23,804 nt of DNA from DATMQA01 sp035566895 (GTDB lineage: Bacteria > Verrucomicrobiota > Verrucomicrobiia > Limisphaerales > UBA8199), in contig DATMQA010000155.1 of assembly GCA_035566895.1 (NCBI GenBank), forward strand, positions 1-23,804, given 5' to 3'. Shown here one piece after another: positions 6,790 through 15,175 of this stretch; the first letter of the stretch is position 1, and every line of letters begins with the position of its first letter. Under the pieces are notes generated by a model that was not told the DNA's origin, made no database searches, and worked only from the letters and a program-made list of their open reading frames with translations. The position numbers and the translations under genes are program-made.

Positions 6790-7590
6790 TCAGAATCGAT
6801 ACCCCAGGATCAACTTCACGAGCAAATCGTCCGTGCTGCGCGTCAGGCCGAAGCCGACGCCGAAATTGAACTCGAAGCGGGGCGAGAGGTTCAGGTCGAG
6901 CGTAGGAAAGATTTGATGATGCTGTTCCTCCCAGCCATCGAACCCGCTGAGCGAACCCAGCGAAGCATAGTACTCCGCGCCAATAGAGATAATCTTCGTC
7001 ACATCGAAGCTGATTTTGGCACTGGGAGCGAACGCAAAGCCCTGGCTGGAGTTGAGCCCGTGCAATGACTTTTCCAAGGCCGGGTTCAAGGCGACGTACC
7101 AGCGGCCCCATTGTTTGTCGATAATCGGGCGCAGCTCCCAGGTCCAGGTGTCTTCGGCGAACGCTCGGCGCTGAAAACCTATCTCGATGGAGAGGCTCAG
7201 CCCCACTGGCCAATGCCAATCCTCCGGCACGCGAATGCGGGGGCGGATATGGTCGCCCACCCATTCCCAGCCTTCATGCGGCTGAATGCTCGAGAAAACA
7301 TAAAAACCGGTCTCAAACCAGGGCGTGAAGCCGTGGGTGATTTCCAGCGTTTCGTGAAAAGCATGGTTCGAAGGCAGGACGCCGTTGATGGTGTCGCGCT
7401 GGCCATCGATGGCGTAGTTGCTGTGGAGCTCCACCATCGTCTGGCCGGCGGGAACCGTGTCAGCGCCATAGACCTGGATTTCGTAGTTGTCCTGGGCGTG
7501 GACCGCAGATGGAAGCAGGAGCGCTGCGGTGCTGAGAGCGCATCCGAACCAAAGGCAAGGACTGGGTTCCAAACAGGGCTTCATGGCCAT
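6790..7590 (-). CDS. Outer-membrane beta-barrel protein
   Basis: The product is 266 residues. Residues 1-32 form a signal peptide (LWFGCALSTAALLLPSAVHA, cleavage before QDNYE). The rest alternates polar and aromatic/hydrophobic residues in short strands separated by Gly/Asp/Asn turns, for example MVELHSNYAI, PWFETGFYVF and SLSIEIGFQR. It ends LILGYRF, and a C-terminal Phe is the usual signature recognised by the BAM assembly machinery. Size fits a barrel of roughly 10-12 strands. Relatives are usually annotated only as outer-membrane or transporter-like beta-barrel proteins, and no substrate can be named. The start could equally be the ATG two codons later. The gene upstream on the other strand (GH116) begins 231 bases away, so the two may share a divergent control region. 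Confidence 0.8.
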   Translation of the reverse strand: MAMKPCLEPSPCLWFGCALSTAALLLPSAVHAQDNYEIQVYGADTVPAGQTMVELHSNYAIDGQRDTINGVLPSNHAFHETLEITHGFTPWFETGFYVFSSIQPHEGWEWVGDHIRPRIRVPEDWHWPVGLSLSIEIGFQRRAFAEDTWTWELRPIIDKQWGRWYVALNPALEKSLHGLNSSQGFAFAPSAKISFDVTKIISIGAEYYASLGSLSGFDGWEEQHHQIFPTLDLNLSPRFEFNFGVGFGLTRSTDDLLVKLILGYRF

Positions 7591-7676
7591 TTTCTACATC
7601 AAGGCAGCGCAGATTTCCAATCTGATGTCTCGCCGATGCTTTAATAGGCCGACGGCTTGCGTAAGGGTGATCTCGC

Positions 7677-7730
7677 CGGCTCTTAAGACGAGCCGACTAT
7701 AGTCGGCGATACAGCAGATTAAGAATCTGC
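7677..7730. repeat. REP-like intergenic multi-hairpin element
   Basis: Three dyads are packed into 54 bases. cggctc (7677-7682) pairs with gagccg (7690-7695). A perfect 16-bp palindrome gccgactatagtcggc occupies 7692-7707. gcagatt (7714-7720) pairs with aatctgc (7724-7730) around a 3-base loop. The first stem's right arm shares bases with the palindrome, so the two structures exclude each other. From memory, similar chains of short hairpins joined by 'gatacagcag' occur between genes in Verrucomicrobiota genomes. Only this copy is in the window, so repetition itself is not shown here. Confidence 0.6.
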
Positions 7731-7821
7731 GCGACTCCTTCGGTCCTGCGCTTGAATTTCAGCGAGCGCTCAGGCATAACCCTCACGTGCGCGCTCAACC
7801 ATCCCACCCGAGGAAATAATC

Positions 7822-10389
7822 ATGCAAAGGAGATCTGGCGAGAATTCATCGATGCCGCGGCGGAAGTTTTTGAAATTGTCGGCCGCGACTGTCGGCGCAG
7901 TTGGGAGCCTGAGCGCCACACCTGCGGCAGAAACCGGCCAAACCGCGACGGGTCAAACAAACAAGAAGGCTCGTTCGAACCGCCGCGGCGCTCGGCCCTA
8001 CAACTCCGAATACACCGGCGAGAACTTGAACCAGGTCGCTTTCCCATTGGGCGGCATTGGCGCCGGTATGATTTGTCTGGAGGGAACGGGCGCGCTGTCG
8101 CATGTGTCTCTGCGCAATCGGCCCGAGGTTTTTAATGAGCCGTGCCTCTTCGCGGCGATTTCGCTCAAAGGCAAAAACAGCGCAGCGCGCGTGCTCGAGG
8201 GGCCGGTGCCCGCCCGGAAAATCTTTGGTCCGCCCGGCACGGGGAATGGGGCCGGCGGGACGTCCTACGGTCTGCCTCGTTTCGCCGCGGCTACGTTCAA
8301 AACCCGCTTTCCCATTGGGGTGGTGGCGCTTTCCGAGCCGGGCCTGCCGCTTCAGGTCGAAATCACCGGCTGGAGTCCGTTCGAACCGGGCGACGCCGAC
8401 AACTCGAGTCTACCGGTCGCGGCGCTGGAGTACCGTTTCACTAACCGCAGCAAAGCGCCCGTCGAGGCCGTCTTTTCGTTCAACACGAAGAATTTCATGG
8501 CAAACGGAAACAATCCCCAAGCGGTGCGTCCGATGGCCGGCGGTTTTATTCTTTGGGGCGGTGGACCCAAAGACCGGCCATGGGAAGAAGGCGCTTTTTC
8601 TGCTGCTGTCTCTGAACCGGACACGAAAGTGAATCACTCCTGGTTCCGGGGCGGGTGGTGGGACCCGCTGACGATGGCCTGGAGGGACGTGGCTGCAGGC
8701 GCATGCTATGACCGTGCCCCGCTCGCCGAGGGCGGGCCCAGCCCGGGCGCGACCTTGTTTGTTCCATTTCAACTAGCTCCGGGCGCGGAGAAGACGATCA
8801 GGCTGCGTCTGGCCTGGTACGCCGGCCAGACCAACCTGCGTATCGGCAAAGATCTTGCCGGCAGCGCGCCCGAACCGGGCTCGAATTTTCGTCCCTGGTA
8901 TGCCGGCCGATTCACCGACATCAACAGCGTCAGCTTTTATTGGCGCGAGCATTATGACGAGCTGCGACAGAAGGCCGCCCGGTTCAGCGAATGTTTTTAC
9001 GATTCGACGCTCCCACCCGAAGTGATTGAGGCCGTCGCGGCCAACCTCACCATTCTTAAATCGCCCACGGTGCTTCGCCAAGCGGATGGCAAGCTTTGGT
9101 CGTGGGAGGGGTGCAACGACACCTCGGGCTGTTGCCACGGTTCCTGCACCCATGTGTGGAATTATGCGCAGGCCATTCCCCATCTTTTTCCCGGCCTCGA
9201 GAGGACGTTGCGCGAAACCGAATTCGGTCCATCCCAGAACGAGGCGGGGCATCAACAATTTCGCAGCGCGCTGCCGATTCGCCCGCTGGAGCACGACTTC
9301 CACGCCGCTTCCGACGGCCAGCTCGGCGGCATCATGAAGGTCTTCCGCGAGTGGCGCATCAGCGGCGACACCGAATGGCTTCGCGCGCTCTGGCCCAAGG
9401 TCAAATGCAGCCTCGATTACTGCATCCAGACCTGGGACCCGGACCACCAAGGGTGGGTTCAGGAGCCGCACCATAATACTTATGATATCGAATTTTGGGG
9501 ACCGGACGGCATGTGCACGAGCTTCTACCTCGGCGCATTGCAGGCGGCGGCGCTCATGGGCAAAGCCCTGGGAGACGATGTGCCGCTCTATGCCGAGTTG
9601 CTGGCCAACGGGCTCGCTAAGGCCGAGAGCGAACTTTTCAATGGCGAATATTTTGTCCAGCGTATCGAATGGAAGAACCTGCACGCGCAGAGCAACACAG
9701 GGGGTTACTCGCCGGAAGCGTTGGCGCTGTTTGAGAAGGAAGGCCCGAAATACCAATACGGCAACGGCTGCCTGGCCGATGGCGTGCTCGGGTCCTGGCT
9801 GGCGCTGGTCTGCGGGGTTGGCCAGGTGATTGAGGGCAAGAAAGTCGCCAGCCACTTGCGGGCGGTCCACCGATACAATCTCAAACACGACCTGTCAGAC
9901 TTCGCCAATCCCCAACGCCCCACTTACGCGTGCGGCGACGAAGGCGGGCTGCTGCTTTGCACGTGGCCCAAAGGGGGCGAGGTGTCACTGCCGTTCCCTT
10001 ACTCGAACGAGGTCTGGACCGGCATCGAATACCAGGTCGCCTCGCACCTGATGCGGCTGGGCCTGGTGAAAGAAGGACTGGAAATCGTGCGGACCTGCCG
10101 GGACCGCTACGACGGGCAGGTGCGAAATCCGTTCAATGAATACGAATGCGGCCACTGGTATGCGAGGGCGATGTCCTCTTACGCACTGCTCTTCGGACTA
10201 AGCGGCGCGCGCTACGACGCAGTGGAAAAAGTCCTGTATCTCGAGCCGGCCATCAAAGGAGATTTCAAATGCTTCTTTTCGACGGCGGGCAGCTATGGGA
10301 CGGTGGGTGTCCGAAAGGGCAAGCCTTTCTACGAGCCCAAGGTGGGTACGTTGGAAATTCGAGAGATCAAATCTAGAATGGCAGCTTGA
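7822..10389 (+). CDS. Tat-exported GH116-type glycosidase (non-lysosomal glucosylceramidase-like)
   Basis: The product is 855 residues. Residues 12-40 carry a twin-arginine signal (PRRKFLKLSAATVGAVGSLS), placing the enzyme outside the cytoplasmic membrane. Residues about 65-390 form the N-terminal beta-sandwich (QVAFPLGGIGAGMICLEG opening). Residues about 400-840 are the (alpha/alpha)6 catalytic domain. By alignment to human GBA2, E429 in LWSWEGCND is the probable nucleophile and D555 in NTYDIEFWGPDGMC the acid/base. The GBA2 counterparts lie in YLEG and TYDGW. HGSCTHVWNYAQ after E429 is also typical. Family members cleave beta-glucosides, beta-xylosides or glucosylceramide; the substrate here is unknown. 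The ATG at 7822 has gagga at 7810-7814, seven bases upstream. An ATG at 7852 is an alternative start right at the Tat motif. A vapBC-type pair follows 31 bases after the stop. Confidence 0.9.
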   Translation: MQRRSGENSSMPRRKFLKLSAATVGAVGSLSATPAAETGQTATGQTNKKARSNRRGARPYNSEYTGENLNQVAFPLGGIGAGMICLEGTGALSHVSLRNRPEVFNEPCLFAAISLKGKNSAARVLEGPVPARKIFGPPGTGNGAGGTSYGLPRFAAATFKTRFPIGVVALSEPGLPLQVEITGWSPFEPGDADNSSLPVAALEYRFTNRSKAPVEAVFSFNTKNFMANGNNPQAVRPMAGGFILWGGGPKDRPWEEGAFSAAVSEPDTKVNHSWFRGGWWDPLTMAWRDVAAGACYDRAPLAEGGPSPGATLFVPFQLAPGAEKTIRLRLAWYAGQTNLRIGKDLAGSAPEPGSNFRPWYAGRFTDINSVSFYWREHYDELRQKAARFSECFYDSTLPPEVIEAVAANLTILKSPTVLRQADGKLWSWEGCNDTSGCCHGSCTHVWNYAQAIPHLFPGLERTLRETEFGPSQNEAGHQQFRSALPIRPLEHDFHAASDGQLGGIMKVFREWRISGDTEWLRALWPKVKCSLDYCIQTWDPDHQGWVQEPHHNTYDIEFWGPDGMCTSFYLGALQAAALMGKALGDDVPLYAELLANGLAKAESELFNGEYFVQRIEWKNLHAQSNTGGYSPEALALFEKEGPKYQYGNGCLADGVLGSWLALVCGVGQVIEGKKVASHLRAVHRYNLKHDLSDFANPQRPTYACGDEGGLLLCTWPKGGEVSLPFPYSNEVWTGIEYQVASHLMRLGLVKEGLEIVRTCRDRYDGQVRNPFNEYECGHWYARAMSSYALLFGLSGARYDAVEKVLYLEPAIKGDFKCFFSTAGSYGTVGVRKGKPFYEPKVGTLEIREIKSRMAA

Positions 10390-10420
10390 CAGCATACTGA
10401 AGCAGCATCATGATGTCATT

Positions 10421-10693
10421 ATGAGAACGACCGTAACTTTAGACAAAGATGTTGAGTTGATGTTGCGGGATGCGGCGCACCGGTCGCGCAGCAGTCTGAA
10501 GAAAACACTGAATGCAGCGATTCGAGCAGGGTTGGGCAGGAAAGACCTGCGGCGCAAATCACCGCCCTTCGTGCTGCGGGCAAGGCCGATGGGTCTGCGG
10601 GCGGGGATCGATCCGGCTGGGCTGAATAAGCTCGCCGATGATTTGGAAATCGGAGCTTTTCTTGAAAAACGCCGGCGGCCCGGCCCAGTATGA
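10421..10693 (+). CDS. Ribbon-helix-helix antitoxin (VapB-type)
   Basis: The product is 90 residues. The start MRTTVTLDKDVELMLRDAAH is the beta-strand plus first helix of a ribbon-helix-helix DNA-binding fold, with TVTL as the DNA-contacting strand. SSLKKTLNAAIRAGL is the second helix. Residues 45-90 form a Pro/Arg-rich tail that would wrap the toxin. The ATG at 10421 was chosen because the fold begins there, although the frame is open further upstream into the GH116 gene. Its TGA overlaps the toxin ATG by four bases (10690-10693), the usual arrangement for translational coupling. Such antitoxins bind their own promoter with the toxin; that promoter would have to lie in the 31-base gap or inside the GH116 gene end. 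Confidence 0.88.
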   Translation: MRTTVTLDKDVELMLRDAAHRSRSSLKKTLNAAIRAGLGRKDLRRKSPPFVLRARPMGLRAGIDPAGLNKLADDLEIGAFLEKRRRPGPV

Positions 10694-11154
10694 TCATTCC
10701 CGACATCAACTTGCTGCTTTACGCTTACGATTCCAGTTCGGCGTATCATGGCAAGGCGGCGGCCTGGTGGCAGAATTGCTTGTCGGCAACCGAACCCGTC
10801 GGACTGCCTCAGGTCGTCGTGTTTGGTTTTCTGCGCCTGGCCACCAGCAGCCGAGTCTTTCAGAAACCCATGACACCAACGGAAGCGGCGGGGCATATCC
10901 GGTCGTGGTGGAAACAGCCGGCCGTGCAACTGCTCGACCCAGGACCCGAGCACACGGAACAAGTGCTCAAATTGATCGAAACCCTGGGCACGGCTGGAAA
11001 CCTTGTAAGTGATGCACAGCTCGCGGCTATCACTATCGAGCACGGAGCCGTGTTGCACACCGTCGATACGGATTTCATGCGATTTACTGACTTGCGCTGG
11101 TTTAATCCTCTTTCCGGTATTGGCAGCGGTACGGTCCGCAAGCCCCGAAGCTAA
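10690..11154 (+). CDS. PIN-domain ribonuclease toxin (VapC-type)
   Basis: The product is 154 residues. The PIN-domain acids are visible: D5 in MIIPDINLLLYAYD, D108 in LVSDAQLAA, and D126/D128 in TVDTDFMRF. PQVVVFGFLRLAT in the middle and LRWFNPL near the end are typical of the VapC subfamily described for Mycobacterium (TIGR00028-like), whose members cleave tRNA or rRNA. No Glu is present in the FGFLRL segment, as in that subfamily. It is encoded with the antitoxin in a four-base overlap. The pair sits immediately after an exported glycosidase gene, with no mobile-element ends visible. The specific RNA target cannot be read from sequence. Confidence 0.9.
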   Translation: MIIPDINLLLYAYDSSSAYHGKAAAWWQNCLSATEPVGLPQVVVFGFLRLATSSRVFQKPMTPTEAAGHIRSWWKQPAVQLLDPGPEHTEQVLKLIETLGTAGNLVSDAQLAAITIEHGAVLHTVDTDFMRFTDLRWFNPLSGIGSGTVRKPRS

Positions 11155-11242
11155 GTCAGTTAAAACAGCGACGAAAGGAGCAGCGACGCGCTCTCGGCAT
11201 GTTCAGACCCATCCAACTTCCGATCGGGCGAAAGCCGGCCAG

Positions 11243-12616
11243 CTAGACTTGGCCAAGCCGTCCGGTTGAATCACCGAAGCGTTCCAATCCTTCAATACCC
11301 AGGCGGTCAGCGAGGCTGAGGAAGAGGTTGGTGGCGGGCTTGGAGCCGTGATTGACGTAGCCGCCGGGCGTGAGAGTGCCGCCTCCGGCGCCGGCGAGAA
11401 CGATCGGCAGGTTGGTGTGGGTATGGCGATTGCCGTCGGCGTTGCCGCCGCCATAAACAATCATGGAATTGTGCAGCAAGGAGTTGCCGTCCACGTCCTT
11501 GGTGGCCTGGAGTTTTTGGAGGAAATTGGCGAACTGTTTCACATACCAGCGATCGATCTCGGCGACCTTGGCGATGCGCTCGGCCTGCCCTTCATGATGG
11601 GAGAGGTCATGGTGGCCTTCGGAGATCCCAATCTCGCGGAAGGAACGGTTGCTGCCGTCATGAGCCAGCAAGAGGGTTGCGACGCGGGTGGAATCGGTTT
11701 GGAAGGCGACCAGCAAGAGGTCATACATGAGCTGGATGTATTCGGCGTAGTCCTGCGGGAGACCCGCGGGTGTTTCCATGCCCGGGTTGGCAGCCGGGGC
11801 AAGGTGCTCCGCCTTTTGAATGCGAGTTTCGATTTCACGCACGCCGGTAAGGTATTGGTCCAGTTTGTCACGGTCGGGCGCGGCCAGCCTGCGTTCCATG
11901 TCGTGAGTCTCGGCAAGGACGAAATCCAAAACCGAACGCTGCTCCTGCTGGCGCCGTTTGAGGTTTTCGGCGCGTTCGGAAGCTGGGCCCGCGCCAAAGA
12001 GCCGCTCGAAAACCAACCGGGGATTGGTCTCCGGCGTCATCGGGGTGGTCGGCGAACTCCAGGAAAGATTGTACACGTAGGCACACGAATAGCCCGAGTC
12101 GCAAGCCGCCGTTTTACGGACACTGTCACACGTCAGCTCGAGGGAAGGCAACCGAGTCAAATGGCCGATCCGACGGGCCAGCACCTGGTCGATCGATACA
12201 CCAGCATGAATATCCGTCGCGCTTTTCTTGAGACGGACACCGGTGAGGAAGACGGAATTGCCGCGGGCATGGTCCCCGGCGCCATCGGGGCCCGGCATGG
12301 CGTTGAGGTGGTCCAGGCCACCCAGCACCTGCAGGTGCTGCCGGCACGGCTCCAGCGGTTGGAGGGTGGGACTAAATTTGAAATCTTTGCCTTCGTGGTC
12401 CGGCCACCAGGAGGAAGGAATCGCGCCATTGGGGAAGAAAACGAACGCGGTTCGAAGCGGCGCCCCGGCAGCGCTGGTGGCGAGCCGACGTGCTCCGCTC
12501 TCGGCGGCGAGCAGCCGCAGCGGCCGCAACGATTCGAAAGCCGGCACGGCGAGGCACACGCCCAGGCCTTTCAGGAAATGGCGCCGGTTAAGGCTGGTGT
12601 TTGGATGGAGCGACAT
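11243..12616 (-). CDS. DUF1552 protein, Tat-exported
   Basis: The product is 457 residues. Residues 10-32 carry a twin-arginine signal (NRRHFLKGLGVCLAVPAFES). The mature protein shows the DUF1552 hallmarks: FVFFPNGAIPSSWWP, then LGGLDHLNA, GDHARGNSVFLTGV, GVSIDQVLAR, LPSLELTCD, and late ISEGHHDLSHH, NSMIVYGGGNADGN, LPIVLAGAGGG and FGDSTG at the end. Length is usual for the family. The function is unknown. The gene nearly always accompanies a DUF1592-type cytochrome-like gene, as it does here: the upstream partner's end overlaps this start by 29 bases. Shared export and translational overlap suggest the two products act together in the periplasm. Confidence 0.95.
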   Translation of the reverse strand: MSLHPNTSLNRRHFLKGLGVCLAVPAFESLRPLRLLAAESGARRLATSAAGAPLRTAFVFFPNGAIPSSWWPDHEGKDFKFSPTLQPLEPCRQHLQVLGGLDHLNAMPGPDGAGDHARGNSVFLTGVRLKKSATDIHAGVSIDQVLARRIGHLTRLPSLELTCDSVRKTAACDSGYSCAYVYNLSWSSPTTPMTPETNPRLVFERLFGAGPASERAENLKRRQQEQRSVLDFVLAETHDMERRLAAPDRDKLDQYLTGVREIETRIQKAEHLAPAANPGMETPAGLPQDYAEYIQLMYDLLLVAFQTDSTRVATLLLAHDGSNRSFREIGISEGHHDLSHHEGQAERIAKVAEIDRWYVKQFANFLQKLQATKDVDGNSLLHNSMIVYGGGNADGNRHTHTNLPIVLAGAGGGTLTPGGYVNHGSKPATNLFLSLADRLGIEGLERFGDSTGRLGQV

Positions 12617-14759
12617 ACGCTAAGCTAGCAGAAGTTCGGCATTTTTCAAATGGAGCGGATTCAACGATGCCCGTCAGCAGGGTGGAGAAACGGCCCTCGG
12701 CGTGGTCGAGCCCCGCAACGAGTTGATCGACTGTTTCGACATCATAGTATTCGAGGCCGCGTCCCACCGCATACGTGAGCAGCTTCTCGGCCAGGCACCG
12801 ATAAAAATCCCGGCGATGCTCAGTGGCCAGGATATGCTTCAGCTCCTGAACATTTTCAAAAGATTCCCCGGTGATGAGTTTGCCTGCGGTCTCGATGGGC
12901 CGCCCGCGTTCCTGTACGCGCCAGAGGCCCATCGCGTTGAAATTTTCGAGCGCCAGGCCCAAAGGGTCCATCCGGTTGTGGCACGAGCTGCAGAGCGGCT
13001 GGCTCCGATGGAGGGCCAGCGTTTCGCGCAAGGTCGGCTCATGGTCCTTGATGTCCTTGGCGGCATCTTCCAGGGGCGGGATGTTGGGCGGGGGCGGCGG
13101 AGTCGGCATCCCCAGGACGTTGTCCAGGATGAACAGGCCGCGCTTGACCGGTGAGGTGCGCGTGGGATTCGAGGTGACGAGCAAAAATGTGCCCTGGCCC
13201 AATATTCCGCCGCGCGGGTTGTCGGCGGGCAAGGTCACCAGCCGCATTTCTTTGCCCGTGACGCCTTCAATGCCGTAGTGTTTTGCGAGCCGTTCGTTCA
13301 AGAAAGTGTAATGGCTCTCAAGCAGCTCGGTCACCGGGCGGTCCTGCCGCACGACATATTCGAAGCACTTTTCGGTTTCCTGGCGCATGGCCTCCCGCAG
13401 CTCGCCTGTCAGTTCGAGCCGGGAGCGACCAAATTTCTGGAAGAATTCCGCACGGACCTTGGCGAACTCCTCCTTCTCAGCAGGCGTGAGGCTTTCCTCA
13501 GGACGGTTGCGCAATTCGCGAAATCGCGCCCGCAGCCGCTCCATTTCGGGGTCGATTTTTCGTTCGCGAGCGAAAACGGAGCGGGCGTCGATCTCAACGC
13601 TCTCCACATCCCGGGCCTGGAGCCATTGGCCGGTAAAGTTTCGTATCAAGGCGTAGGAACGCGGGTCCGCCAGCATCCGGGCCACCTGCGCGGCGAGATT
13701 CGCGCGCAGTTTATGCTCGCGGGCCAGGCGAAACAATTCGTCATCCGGCATCGACGACCACAAGAAATAGGACAGCCGCGAAGCCAGCGAATATTCATCA
13801 ACGAACGGGTAGGGCTGGCCCTTCCGGCTCGGCTCGGCTTGTTCTTCGCGAAAGAGGAATCGGGGAGAAGCCAGGACAGCGGTCATCGCCTGGGCAATCC
13901 CGGCTTCGAAAGTTTGGTGCGGCCCGGTATAGCTTTCTTCCGCCATGGACACCAGCCGCCCGAGTGTCGCGTCATCCACCGGCCGCCGGAAAGCCTGGCT
14001 GGCAAAGCGTCGCAACACATCCTGGGCATAAGAACGTCGTTCAGCCGGGCCTTGTGGCGCCTCGTCTTTGGTGAAAAACCGGGAGTAGTTTTTCGAGGCC
14101 GGCGACCTTGTTTCGCCGGATGCCTTCGGGTGGGTGGGCACGGCCTCCGCCACGATCGTGCCCGCCGCCGCCAGGTACTTCTCCAGCAAGACCGGGGAGA
14201 CGGTCAGCACATCGCCGATGGTATCGAAACCGTAACCGGTGTCGTCCGGTGGGAACTCCACCTCGGTGTCATAGTCAACGCTCATCAAGTCGCGAATGGT
14301 GTTGCGATATTCGACACGGTTAAGCCGGCGGACGGTCACCCGGCCCGGATCAGGATTCTGAGGATCAATTTGGAACACGGCGCTCTTGATCCAGCTATAA
14401 ATCCGCTCCTTCTGCTCCGGAGCCGGCCGGGGCTTTTTCGCGGGAGGCATGAGGCCGGCGCGCAGGTTCTTCAACGCCTTCCACCAAATATCGCGGCTCG
14501 CTAATGTCGCCGAGTCTGACTCAAAGCCATCGAACGCCACGCCGCCTTTGTTCATGCCATCGCCGTGGCAATCGTAACAGAATTCTTCGAGCACGGGCTG
14601 GATGTGCTGATGAAACTCCTCTGCGCCGGGAAGGGAAGCCGCGCTCGCCCGTCCGCTCCAGGCCGCGACCACGAGCCAGACCGCCGCTTGGCACCAGACA
14701 ACCGGGTCGCGTGAACCATGCGCCGGCCGCCACCGCCAATGAGCCAAGCGTCCGTTCAT
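12588..14759 (-). CDS. DUF1592/DUF1588 planctomycete-type cytochrome-like protein
   Basis: The product is 723 residues. A signal peptide covers about residues 1-41. Next is a PSCyt1 heme-type domain with C61-Y-D-C64-H65 followed by GDGMNKGGVAFDGF. DUF1587 (VTVRRLNRVEYRNTIRDLM) and DUF1595 (LRRFASQAFRRPV) come after. DUF1592 contains SLASRLSYFLWSSMPDDELF, and DUF1588 has QGTFLLVTSNPTRTSPVKRG and a second CxxCH (C590-S-S-C593-H594). DUF1585 closes the protein with EKLLTYAVGRGLEYYD. Family members are exported and probably bind one or two hemes; their redox partner is not known. The gene is co-transcribed with the DUF1552 gene, whose start it overlaps. The gene upstream on the opposite strand starts 99 bases away. 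Confidence 0.95.
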   Translation of the reverse strand: MNGRLAHWRWRPAHGSRDPVVWCQAAVWLVVAAWSGRASAASLPGAEEFHQHIQPVLEEFCYDCHGDGMNKGGVAFDGFESDSATLASRDIWWKALKNLRAGLMPPAKKPRPAPEQKERIYSWIKSAVFQIDPQNPDPGRVTVRRLNRVEYRNTIRDLMSVDYDTEVEFPPDDTGYGFDTIGDVLTVSPVLLEKYLAAAGTIVAEAVPTHPKASGETRSPASKNYSRFFTKDEAPQGPAERRSYAQDVLRRFASQAFRRPVDDATLGRLVSMAEESYTGPHQTFEAGIAQAMTAVLASPRFLFREEQAEPSRKGQPYPFVDEYSLASRLSYFLWSSMPDDELFRLAREHKLRANLAAQVARMLADPRSYALIRNFTGQWLQARDVESVEIDARSVFARERKIDPEMERLRARFRELRNRPEESLTPAEKEEFAKVRAEFFQKFGRSRLELTGELREAMRQETEKCFEYVVRQDRPVTELLESHYTFLNERLAKHYGIEGVTGKEMRLVTLPADNPRGGILGQGTFLLVTSNPTRTSPVKRGLFILDNVLGMPTPPPPPNIPPLEDAAKDIKDHEPTLRETLALHRSQPLCSSCHNRMDPLGLALENFNAMGLWRVQERGRPIETAGKLITGESFENVQELKHILATEHRRDFYRCLAEKLLTYAVGRGLEYYDVETVDQLVAGLDHAEGRFSTLLTGIVESAPFEKCRTSASLAYVAPSKHQP

Positions 14760-14857
14760 GAGACGATCTCATAACACAAATCAGGCTTAGCGACAAGTCA
14801 TTGTTTCACCCAGCGTCGGGCGTTGCCAGTGCCGTCCGGCCCGGGTATCTTTCTAGC

Positions 14858-15136
14858 GTGAATGCAGCCACGAGCCTGTTTTGGAAAGCCCAGCGCGGGC
14901 TGATTTGGTCCAATCCTAACGCGGGGGACTCGGCGCATATTCGGGCGGCGTTGCTGCGGCCACGCTTTGGCCAGTTGCTGGAAATCGCAGTCGAATTCAG
15001 GCTGGAGCGGGTACGTGCGGAATGGGCCGTCCTGAAAGAGGAACGCACGCGAGACGCCGAGCGGGCGCGCCTGCCGGTCGAACGGATTTTGCGTCACATC
15101 GAAGAAGGGTTCGCCCGTGCTGCCACCCGAGACTGA
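14858..15136 (+). CDS. Small helical protein, hypothetical
   Basis: The product is 92 residues from a GTG at 14858 (NAATSLFWKAQRGLIWSNPN). An upstream in-frame ATG at 14801 gives a non-homologous-looking extension. The middle reads SAHIRAALLRPRFGQLLEIA followed by EFRLERVRAEWAVL, then a charged helix ending ILRHIEEGFARA. Balanced charge and clear amphipathic helices support coding. From memory, similar short proteins occur in verrucomicrobial genomes, sometimes just upstream of nucleotidyltransferase-like toxin genes. No such partner follows here: the next gene (15176) is on the opposite strand. It may therefore be an orphan half of such a pair. This is inference. Confidence 0.6.
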   Translation: MNAATSLFWKAQRGLIWSNPNAGDSAHIRAALLRPRFGQLLEIAVEFRLERVRAEWAVLKEERTRDAERARLPVERILRHIEEGFARAATRD

Positions 15137-15175
15137 CCCATGATTTTGTCTTTGCTTTTGAGTCAGGGAATTCCG

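Noticed and set aside
8773..9888. Minus-strand open frame of 371 codons
   Set aside because: It is antisense to the GH116 catalytic domain and is a composition shadow of that gene.
11348..12628. Plus-strand open frame of 426 codons
   Set aside because: It is antisense to the DUF1552 gene, whose Tat signal and family motifs are clear, and has no own domain or ribosome binding site.
13278..14504. Long plus-strand open frame of 408 codons
   Set aside because: It lies antisense to the well-supported DUF1592 gene; in GC-rich DNA the opposite strand of a real gene often stays open. No domain is recognisable in it.
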